A stretch of DNA of 64,000 nt from DASVRZ01 sp038228695 (lineage in GTDB: Bacteria > Verrucomicrobiota > Verrucomicrobiia > Chthoniobacterales > DASVRZ01), in contig JBBRPA010000001.1 of the NCBI GenBank assembly GCA_038228695.1, positions 57,455-121,454 of the forward strand, read 5' to 3'. The notes beneath the pieces were generated by a model, which was given only the letters and a program-made list of their open reading frames with translations, made no database searches and had not been told where the DNA came from. The number at the start of each line of letters is the position of its first letter. Positions within the stretch are counted from its first letter, which is position 1. Shown one piece after another: positions 25,158 through 32,230 of this stretch. Both the position numbers and the translations under genes were made by a program.

Positions 25158-25193
25158 GCTCCAGCGCGTCCTGTTTCGCAGGCAAGACACGCC

Positions 25194-27287
25194 TTAAAAA
25201 GCGGCTTGCCAGCCGATCTCGATACCGCGCCCAGCGAGCGGGGCCACTTCTTTGAGGAAAGAAGTCGAATTGCGCGCCTCCTCGTTGAGCAGGTTCGTGC
25301 CTTTGATGAAAACGGTGCTAGTCAACGGGCCGGTATTGAAACGGTAGCTCACACTCGCACTGACCAAGGTATAGCCATCCGTCGGAAATTCACCCACGCT
25401 CTGCCGATCTTGCTTGAAGTTATGGTCCACATCGACGCGAGCCGAGACAGGGCCGTGTTGAAAAACGAGTCCACCACCAATGCGCCAGGGCGGAATGCGC
25501 GGGAGCGGTTCGTCGGCAGATTCGTCCTGCGCGTGAACATAATCGGAGCGCAACACCAGATCGAGATAAGTCGGCGTCTGGATAGCTTCATTGAGCGCAA
25601 CGTTTTTCGTCGATTTACCGTCACTAACAGAACCAGTCTCGTCTAAAGCATCGGGCACGTCATGCAAATGCACCGTTGCCTCGAACTCGCCGCCGTAGAA
25701 AACGGCCTCCGTCGCCCGGTAGACTTGCAACGCCAAAGGCTCCCCCTCGAAATCAACAAACCCATTAGGAATCTGCGCGATGAAGTCGTCGAAGTGATTG
25801 TAAAATAACGTCACTGCGCCTTTCACGCGACCGCTATTTTTCCGAAACGAAAGGTCGATGCCAGTGGACTTCTCCGTGCCAAGATTCGGGTCGCCGACTT
25901 CGTAGGCCAGCGTCGCCAGATGGGGGCCTTTGGCGAAAAGCTCCAGATAATTCGGCGCACGTTCCGTGTAAGCCGTCGAGAGCGCGACGGTGTATGTGGG
26001 GTTCACTTGCCAGACGAGACCAGCGGATAGGCCAAACGTATCGAACTTCCTTTCGCGAGCGGGACCGAACACCGGATTCGAGTCGGCTTTCACGCTGCTC
26101 CGGTCGTAACGGCCCCCAATTTCCAGACTCACGGGCTTGAAATCCAGTTTTTCAAACGCGAAAACCGAGTGAATCAAAGTCTCTGTCGGCGGGAGAAACG
26201 CTTCCGCGCCCAGTGCCGAAAAGTCGATCTTCTGGGTCTCAATGCCCCATGCACCTTCCAGTCGCCCGATTTTCTTCTGCACCACGTCGATGCGCCCGTC
26301 GTAGCCCTCGTTTTCAAACTTCGTGCCGGGGTTAGCTCCCTCGTATTCGATGTGTTGATAATCCGAAACGCCCAGCTTGAACTTGATCGACTGGATAGCC
26401 TCGAACGGCTCATTGATGCCGCCCGCGAAATCAAACCGCTGCTGGCGCAGACCGATCGTGACCTGCGGTTCGCCGACCGTGCCGTAGTTTGAGTTCGACC
26501 CCGAATAGGAGCCGCCGATGTAGCCTTTCGCCGTTACATAAGCCGCCCCGACCGTGGCTCCCTGCTCGTCGAGCGCACTGTTGGGCAGTGTATCGCGCAC
26601 TTCCTCCTCCCCTTTGGCGAGCGGTTCCGCCTTTCTTAAATACGAGGACCGCTGCTCGCCGGGGATGGCGAGATTGTGCGAATTGCGCTTGAACCCATCG
26701 AGGTGAAAAGCCCACGCCCCCTCCCCTCCATCGAGCGAGATCGCCCCGGCGCGGACTCCATTGGCCGAGCCGTAGCGCAGGTCCGTCGCCCCAGAGATCG
26801 GAGCGAGAACTGGCTCGGTCGGGATGCGGTTGTCGATCACATTCACGACCCCACCGACCGCGCTCGTGCCGTAAAGCAGCGACGCCGGGCCGCGCACAAT
26901 CTCGATGCGCGAGACATTGATCGGCCGCACGGAAACGGCGTGATCGACGCTGGCAGCCGAGGCATCGAGCGTGGCCGTGCCGTTTTGGAGGATTTTAATG
27001 CGGTCACCGTCGATGCCGCGAATGATTGGGCGGCTGGCACCCGGTCCATAAGACGTGGAACTGACCCCCGGCTCACGGGCGAGCGTTTCTCCAAGGGAAT
27101 TGGCGAGGTTCAGCTTGAGTTTGTCGCCCTCCAAGATAGAGACGGGCTGGGCTTGCTCATCGAGCGCACCGCCGAGCGGGGCGGACGTGACGGTGAGAAT
27201 ATCAAGGGTATTGGCGGTGTCTTGCTGGGCCACCAAAGTCGCGCCCAGAGCGAGGATTGAAATAAAGGACAGAATACGAGTGTGCAT
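25194..27287 (-). CDS. TonB-dependent outer-membrane receptor, ZnuD-like
   Basis: A 697-residue receptor from ATG 27287 with a signal peptide (MHTRILSFISILALGATLVAQ); an upstream in-frame start adds 38 hydrophilic residues and is rejected. The plug domain has LGETLAREPGVSS, GPGASRPIIRGIDGDRIKILQNG, DASAASVDHAV and IEIVRGPASLLYGTSAVGGVVNVIDNRIP, matching the ZnuD/zinc-type receptor group better than siderophore or cobalamin receptors. The barrel ends in a C-terminal Phe (GWQAAF). The segment HLHDVPDALDE may be part of a His/Asp-rich extracellular loop. It should import a metal or metal chelate with TonB energy. A small His-rich exported protein lies directly upstream on the same strand, which supports a zinc or similar metal role. 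Confidence 0.85.
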   Translation of the reverse strand: MHTRILSFISILALGATLVAQQDTANTLDILTVTSAPLGGALDEQAQPVSILEGDKLKLNLANSLGETLAREPGVSSTSYGPGASRPIIRGIDGDRIKILQNGTATLDASAASVDHAVSVRPINVSRIEIVRGPASLLYGTSAVGGVVNVIDNRIPTEPVLAPISGATDLRYGSANGVRAGAISLDGGEGAWAFHLDGFKRNSHNLAIPGEQRSSYLRKAEPLAKGEEEVRDTLPNSALDEQGATVGAAYVTAKGYIGGSYSGSNSNYGTVGEPQVTIGLRQQRFDFAGGINEPFEAIQSIKFKLGVSDYQHIEYEGANPGTKFENEGYDGRIDVVQKKIGRLEGAWGIETQKIDFSALGAEAFLPPTETLIHSVFAFEKLDFKPVSLEIGGRYDRSSVKADSNPVFGPARERKFDTFGLSAGLVWQVNPTYTVALSTAYTERAPNYLELFAKGPHLATLAYEVGDPNLGTEKSTGIDLSFRKNSGRVKGAVTLFYNHFDDFIAQIPNGFVDFEGEPLALQVYRATEAVFYGGEFEATVHLHDVPDALDETGSVSDGKSTKNVALNEAIQTPTYLDLVLRSDYVHAQDESADEPLPRIPPWRIGGGLVFQHGPVSARVDVDHNFKQDRQSVGEFPTDGYTLVSASVSYRFNTGPLTSTVFIKGTNLLNEEARNSTSFLKEVAPLAGRGIEIGWQAAF

Positions 27288-27358
27288 GAGTTTTTTTCTA
27301 AATAAGTGAGTTGGTTCAGCCGCAGCACAGACGGTGGAAAGGCTGTCGGCACGGGAAG

Positions 27359-27445
27359 GCGGATGCAGTGAGCGACAACGTCTATTTTTCCCCGTCGCCA
27401 ACGCACCATGCGCGTAGGGAGAAAATGCGAGACCCCTGCATCCGC
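27359..27445. repeat. Long-range inverted repeat in the leader of the TonB receptor
   Basis: GCGGATGCAG at 27359-27368 and its exact reverse complement CTGCATCCGC at 27436-27445 are separated by 67 bases. A separate 5-bp hairpin (CCGGT 27465-27469, ACCGG 27475-27479) is close by. Both fall in the 200 bases between the His-rich gene and the receptor gene, transcribed leftwards. It may form a structured leader RNA; it does not match a cobalamin riboswitch. Confidence 0.35.
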
Positions 27446-27487
27446 AGTCGGGTCATCCACGATGCCGGTAAAAAACCGGGGAAAAAA

Positions 27488-27805
27488 CTACACTGGCGGA
27501 GCGCGTCCGTAAGACTGACCACCGAGAGCCAAAGCCCGGCGCGGCGTCACGGGCAGACAAACGAGGGAAAACGGGACAGGCAACTCCGGTTTCGGAGCGA
27601 GTAGAGGGGCGAATCCACTCTCGCAGACTCCATCACTGATCAGACTGACCGCGCATTCATGCGGCGCGACATCCTTGTCGTTGTGGTGATGATGCAATTT
27701 CTCGTGCAACACCGGACAATCAGCCAGCACCAATAACGCGACGAAATGAAAGACAACGACCGCAATCGTCCATCTGAGAAATCGGGTGTGCCGGCACGGA
27801 TGCAT
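27488..27805 (-). CDS. Small His-rich exported or membrane-anchored protein
   Basis: From ATG 27805 the product has 105 residues: a hydrophobic N-terminal helix (about residues 10-28) followed by CPVLHEKLHHHHNDKDV, then PHECAVSLISDGVCE and a Pro-rich end. The cluster of five His, acidic residues and Cys suggests metal binding in the periplasm. Short proteins of this DUF2946-like appearance are often next to metal-type TonB receptors, which is exactly the case here (200 bases upstream of the ZnuD-like gene, same strand). Family membership is not certain. Confidence 0.7.
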   Translation of the reverse strand: MHPCRHTRFLRWTIAVVVFHFVALLVLADCPVLHEKLHHHHNDKDVAPHECAVSLISDGVCESGFAPLLAPKPELPVPFSLVCLPVTPRRALALGGQSYGRAPPV

Positions 27806-27891
27806 GGCCGCGACGCTAAACCCCTCATCCCGTCCTCTGCAAGTCACGAAAGCAAATGAGATGCCGCTTACGGCTAAGGGAGAGGCACAGC

Positions 27892-29277
27892 TAGTAATAC
27901 TACGTTAAGTAAATCTTGTATTTTTGATTTTCTGTTGAATGTTGTGTGCCGTGAACAGCAAACAACTCGCGGTGATCGACGGTCGATTGGAAGATTTTCT
28001 TTCCCGGATCACGCCAGTTATGGGTCGCGTGGAACGACGGCAATTCGCCAAGACTTACGTTAGCGGCCTTTTGCTGGATGGAGACCGCAAGTCGATTGAG
28101 CCGATGGCCGCGCGGATGGGCCATGCGGATGGCCAGGCTCTCCAGCAGTTTGTCAGTCAAAGTCCCTGGTCGTCCGCGGAGGTGCAGCGCAGAGTCTTGC
28201 AGGAAATCGTCACTGGCCTGGGCGAACCGGAGGTCTGGGTTATCGATGAAACGAGTTTTCCCAAGGCGGGCGGGCATTCGGTGGGGGTGGCCCGCCAAGA
28301 TTGCGGAGCCTTGGGCAAGATTGCCAACTGCCAGGTGGCGGTCAGCCTGCACTGGGCGGGTGCGCACGGCGGTTGTCCGGTGGGGTGGAAGCTCTTTTTG
28401 CCGGAAAGCTGGTTGGAGGATGCGGAGCGGGCGAGACGTGCGGGCATTCCCGCAGAGGTGAAGTTTGCCAGCAAAGGGGAACTGGCCCTAGCCTTGGTCG
28501 ATGAGGCCCTAGCGGCTGGTCTGCCACCTGCGGCGGTGACCGCCGATTCCTTCTCCGGCGATGCTTGCGACTTTCGCGCCGCGCTGCGGGAACGCGGCCT
28601 GCCTTACGCGCTCAAAGTGGAGCCTTCCACCGGTGCCTGGGAGCAGAACCCCGCCGTCCCGGTGGTCCAAAGCGGGCGCGGCCGTCCACGCAAACACCCG
28701 CATCTGCCCGACCCGCGCAGCCTGGGCCGGATCGCCGCCGAACTACCTGTGACCGCGTGGCAGGAAGTGCAGTGGAGGGTGGGCACGAAGGGGCCGCAGT
28801 GCTCACGCTTTGCGCTTTTGGAGGTCTGGGCTTCACACGACTGGAAGCGAGGCGCGGAAGCCGCCCGGCCCAGTGAATGGCTCCTGCTGGAGTGGCCGGC
28901 GGAAGCCGCCTCCCCCAGCGATTACTGGATCTGTCATGGCGGCACCGACCAGCGGACTGCGCCGGAGCTGCGCCGACAGATCCAGGTGGCCAAGGCGCGC
29001 TGGCGCATTGAGCAGGACTACCGGGAACTCAAGGAGGAACTCGGACTGGACCACTTCGAGGGACGCAGCTGGCTGGGCTGGCAACATCATGTCACCCTGG
29101 TCACCATCGCCTTCGCCTTCCTGCGCCTGGAACAGGCCCGCGCCAAAAAAAACTTCTGGTGCGACTTTGCCCCGGGTGCGCCGCCAGATGCAAATCTGGC
29201 TCACCCGCCGTCTCCCTTGCTCCCCGTGGTGCCAAACCAAATTTCATAACTCAACGTGACTTAACGTAGTATTACTA
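27892..29277 (+). mobile_element. Complete IS701-family-like insertion sequence
   Basis: Perfect 19-bp terminal inverted repeats bound the element: TAGTAATACTACGTTAAGT at 27892-27910 and its reverse complement at 29259-29277. The flanks read CTAG on the left and CTAC on the right. IS701 elements duplicate a YTAR tetramer, so the true ends may be 27895 and 29274, with a target duplication that has one mismatch. The single transposase gene is intact. Confidence 0.88.
27939..29249 (+). CDS. IS701-family DDE transposase
   Basis: A 436-residue transposase. N-terminal RVERRQFAKTYVSGLLLDGDRKSIEPMA and QQFVSQSPW are typical of the family; the DDE triad is seen as VIDETSFPKAG, VTADSFSGD, and ARWRIEQDYRELKEELGLDHFEGRSW (the Y-[2]-R/K-[6]-E region with the catalytic Glu). 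The reading frame is complete, so the element may be active. Base composition is higher in GC than in the surrounding relic zone. The start is the first ATG after the left repeat (27939). Confidence 0.92.
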   Translation: MLCAVNSKQLAVIDGRLEDFLSRITPVMGRVERRQFAKTYVSGLLLDGDRKSIEPMAARMGHADGQALQQFVSQSPWSSAEVQRRVLQEIVTGLGEPEVWVIDETSFPKAGGHSVGVARQDCGALGKIANCQVAVSLHWAGAHGGCPVGWKLFLPESWLEDAERARRAGIPAEVKFASKGELALALVDEALAAGLPPAAVTADSFSGDACDFRAALRERGLPYALKVEPSTGAWEQNPAVPVVQSGRGRPRKHPHLPDPRSLGRIAAELPVTAWQEVQWRVGTKGPQCSRFALLEVWASHDWKRGAEAARPSEWLLLEWPAEAASPSDYWICHGGTDQRTAPELRRQIQVAKARWRIEQDYRELKEELGLDHFEGRSWLGWQHHVTLVTIAFAFLRLEQARAKKNFWCDFAPGAPPDANLAHPPSPLLPVVPNQIS

Positions 29278-29278
29278 C

Positions 29279-29640
29279 TCCCTGTGACCCTGGCAGAAGG
29301 CACTGGCACTTCCGTCCAACCTTTCTCAATGGAATTGGCACGATGCAAAACACCAGCGGCATCACGATCAAAAGCGGTGGCACCTTGCTCCTCGGCGGCT
29401 TCATTAGCGCGTCCTTCACCGGCACATGGTTCGACATCAACAGCACGTCGGGCGGCTTCACCTCGGTGCGGAACGGCAGCACCTTCACCTACACCGCCAT
29501 CCTCGAGCCCTCGACCTATGTGGCGGCCCTCGGCCTGCTGGGAATGCTCATCTGGCCGATACGTTGCCGCCTTGTGCGGGATGCGCGCAACATCCTCGGT
29601 CTGCGCGCCCCGATGCGCGACCGCCGGGCGGCCCGCCAGC
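29279..29640 (+). pseudogene. 3' fragment of a PEP-CTERM exported protein gene
   Basis: Directly after the right end of the insertion sequence, an open frame with no proper start encodes an autotransporter-like stretch (SGGTLLLGGFISASFTGTWFD) followed by the PEP-CTERM sorting signal: Glu-Pro-Ser-Thr-Tyr, a hydrophobic helix (VAALGLLGMLIW) and an Arg-rich tail (RCRLVRDARN). PEP-CTERM proteins are cut and anchored by exosortase/archaeosortase enzymes. The 5' part of the gene is absent on the left side of the element, so the insertion was accompanied or followed by a deletion. The frame stays open to 29975, but after about 29640 the sequence no longer looks coding. Confidence 0.62.
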
Positions 29641-29841
29641 AGGAGGTCTGCGCTGCCTGCCGCTTGTGCCCCCCTTTTGCATGGTCTGTCTCCCTTCATC
29701 GCCTTCTCACCCCCGCGGTCCGGCATGAGTTTAGACTCTCCCTCCCTCCGTGGCCCCCCGATGGCACTCGCTCCCCAAGGCGGCTGCTCTCTGCGCGGCT
29801 TGCCGCCTCGCGCGAAGCCCGTGGCTCGCCGAGCCATTTCT

Positions 29842-30792
29842 TTAGAACGCGATTCCTGCAGCGAGGAAAAGGCCGGGAGACACGACTTCGTATTTATTCC
29901 GACTGTCCGACGAATAATTTCCGACAAAGTTCGCGTTCAACCCGATGTTCGCGTGGTCACAGAGGGTCCAAGTGACGGAGGCGCCAATGTTCAGATTTAA
30001 GTCGCGCCGGTCGGATTCCAAGGGATCGTTGATGTAAATGCCCAGTTCTGCTCGCGTATAGAGAGCGACTTGTAACTGAGCGATCGGCTGGTAGATCAGC
30101 GACTCGTTCCAAGTCAGCGTCCAGCGGTCGTAAGCCGAATCATCTCCCAACCGCCAACCAATGACGAGGTTGCTGGCCAAAAAGAGCGGCCAGTCGCGTA
30201 AGGCGCGTTGATTGGTTAGTCCCGCCGAAACCAATCCGGATCGATAAAATTCCCCGGCGTTCTGCCGTGGCGAATAAAGTCGGCTGGCGTCGATGTTAAA
30301 ATTAGCAAACCACGAATCATCCCGGACGAGGTCATATTTCACATCCAACTGCAGCGATTGCGAATCGAAGTCGAGACTGGAAACCCGGTCGTAGCGGTAG
30401 AAATTTTGCTCGAACGTGAGGCGCGGGGTCAGGTTGGCCCGAGCATAGGGAACGAAGGAAACGCTCGCCGCGCCATTGTAGAGAAAACTATGTGTCTGGT
30501 TCGAAGGGGTCAGAAAAGCATTGTTAGTGTAACTGACCAATTGAGTGGTCGAGAACGTCAGCATCTCCGGTCGCGCCTGCCGATTGACGAGTTGGATGTC
30601 ACCCATGTCGGCATTACTGATGCGCAGCGGCATTTCTCCACGAAACAAGACCGGACCGGTGGAATTCGCGGTATTTTGGCGAACATTGATGCGGGTCGCT
30701 TCCTGCGCGACAACGGCGGTGCTGGGCAGAATCGACAAAACTAGGAGGCAAAAGCAAACCGCTCGGCCGGTTGGGGCAAATCGAAAGTTCAT
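29842..30792 (-). CDS. Outer-membrane beta-barrel protein of unknown function
   Basis: A 316-residue protein with a signal peptide (to VVAQ at about residue 30) and alternating aromatic/hydrophobic beta strands through the rest, ending in Phe (AAGIAF), the usual outer-membrane insertion signal. Strand-like segments such as ANLTPRLTFEQNFYRYDRV and LNIGASVTWTL suggest 12 or more strands. No enzymatic motif is seen. It lies 33 bases downstream of the FecR-domain gene on the same strand, so the two are probably cotranscribed. Confidence 0.75.
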   Translation of the reverse strand: MNFRFAPTGRAVCFCLLVLSILPSTAVVAQEATRINVRQNTANSTGPVLFRGEMPLRISNADMGDIQLVNRQARPEMLTFSTTQLVSYTNNAFLTPSNQTHSFLYNGAASVSFVPYARANLTPRLTFEQNFYRYDRVSSLDFDSQSLQLDVKYDLVRDDSWFANFNIDASRLYSPRQNAGEFYRSGLVSAGLTNQRALRDWPLFLASNLVIGWRLGDDSAYDRWTLTWNESLIYQPIAQLQVALYTRAELGIYINDPLESDRRDLNLNIGASVTWTLCDHANIGLNANFVGNYSSDSRNKYEVVSPGLFLAAGIAF

Positions 30793-30825
30793 CAGGAAGA
30801 CAGGTTCAAAAGGAAACGGATGTAT

Positions 30826-32115
30826 TTACTTTTTCGGCGGCTGAATCGTCAGACCCGCGCTGGTCTGGTTCGGCAAAACCTGTGCATTTTGAATCAACGT
30901 CTTTCCGAAGCCAGCAACCGAGAGTTGATACGTAACCGGGACCTGAGGGCTTTCAACGTTTCTAACCGTGAAAGTGTATTTGCCGGGAGGAAGTTGCCCG
31001 CGAACCACGATGCGCTCCGAGCCAGGTCCGGGTGGAATCTGACCGTTACCGATGGTCGGACCTCCGGTCACAAACACGGTGGCTTTCCCGTTATTAAAAA
31101 CTAGCTTAGGCGTGGTGAAAAACACCTGCTTCCCACCCGGCAGTCTCAAGATCAGGTCGAGGTCCGCTTTCGCAGCCCAAGTCAGATTGCTGCGAATGAT
31201 ACCAAAGCGTTTCGGATTCACAGGCGGCGGGATGGCTGCGGCTGGCAAGGCAACGCCCACCATTGAGGCAACGGGAGTGAGGGCTATCGTGGAAACATCC
31301 ACCTGCTTTCCACTTGGATCAGTCAGATCACCGACGAGGAGCGGGCGCTCGTCGACCGGCTCAACCGGGGTCGTCGCGGGTTCGATGAATCCATCTGCGA
31401 CCAGTCTCCGGTAGTCCTTTAAGGCGGCAGCCATTTCATCTGGATTCAGTAAGGCTCCGCGAAATCCGATGATCAACGGAGAAGTCGCCACAAATGTAGG
31501 CAGATCGAAATCGACGACCACGGGGATCTGTTCCGGAATCACGATCAGTATCTGCCCGGGGCGTAGGGTGAACGGAAAGGCGTGCGACGCCGCTGCGGGA
31601 TCCGTCCATTGGGCGGTTCCCCTCGCCCGTCCCTCGAGCATGCCGAGCAACTGCGTGCCCGACGGCAGTTGAAGACCGTAAGCCTGTCCGCGTTTTTCCA
31701 GTTTGGTAATAAATCCGGTCGAACCCGTAATTGCCGCTGTCACCGATGCCGACCTGACGTCAATCCGCCCCGATTGGGTGGGCTTGGAAAAAAGCAGCGA
31801 GCCTTTTTGAAATTCCAAGGCACGACTCGCCGAGTCGAACGAGAAAAGCGAATTGGCCCCCATTCGCGCCAGGGTCGTGTCCGTAAATTCCAGTTCCGCC
31901 CGCGATTCGCTGCCGGTTCGGACCACGTTTTCAGTTTTCACGATCGCGCCGGATTCAGCGGGATGCGGCTTTGCGCTGAGCGAGTCGGCCACAGTGACTA
32001 CATTCACCTTCTGCCGAATGGTGGCTTGCGAGAGGTCTGCTGCAGGAGAGCGCAGGATGAAAGCAGCTATCGCTCCGAAGAGACAGATCAGAAAATTACG
32101 CTCTTTCATAAACAA
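30826..32115 (-). CDS. FecR-domain periplasmic protein
   Basis: A 429-residue exported protein (N-terminal helix to RSPA-ADL). Residues about 50-165 are a FecR domain: SGAIVKTENVVRTGSESRAELEFTD, NSLFSFDSASRALEFQKGSLLFSKP and VTAAITGSTGFIT. FecR domains sense envelope signals, and outside Bacteroidetes-type sigma regulation they are often found beside CHASE2-type cyclases. After a Pro-rich linker the C-terminal 100 residues (LTWAAKADLDLILRLPGGKQVFF, TFTVRNVES) resemble a beta-sandwich pre-peptidase-type domain. An in-frame ATG two codons later (32109) is equally possible. The CHASE2 cyclase gene is divergent, 115 bases away. Confidence 0.82.
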   Translation of the reverse strand: MFMKERNFLICLFGAIAAFILRSPAADLSQATIRQKVNVVTVADSLSAKPHPAESGAIVKTENVVRTGSESRAELEFTDTTLARMGANSLFSFDSASRALEFQKGSLLFSKPTQSGRIDVRSASVTAAITGSTGFITKLEKRGQAYGLQLPSGTQLLGMLEGRARGTAQWTDPAAASHAFPFTLRPGQILIVIPEQIPVVVDFDLPTFVATSPLIIGFRGALLNPDEMAAALKDYRRLVADGFIEPATTPVEPVDERPLLVGDLTDPSGKQVDVSTIALTPVASMVGVALPAAAIPPPVNPKRFGIIRSNLTWAAKADLDLILRLPGGKQVFFTTPKLVFNNGKATVFVTGGPTIGNGQIPPGPGSERIVVRGQLPPGKYTFTVRNVESPQVPVTYQLSVAGFGKTLIQNAQVLPNQTSAGLTIQPPKK

Positions 32116-32230
32116 AACTGCGACTTACTTAATCGAATCCTCCCTCTCCGAGTGGTCAAGCTAATTATTGCAAAAAACTCGGTCGCTTCCCATAATCCGG
32201 TAGTCGTATTCAACCCGAAATCGGTTCGTC

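Noticed and set aside
27288..27487. Cobalamin riboswitch upstream of the TonB receptor
   Set aside because: The conserved B12-box and core segments are absent; only inverted repeats are seen.
29640..29975. Extension of the PEP-CTERM frame
   Set aside because: After the Arg-rich tail the codon use and amino-acid composition become non-genic, and it runs antisense into the beta-barrel gene.
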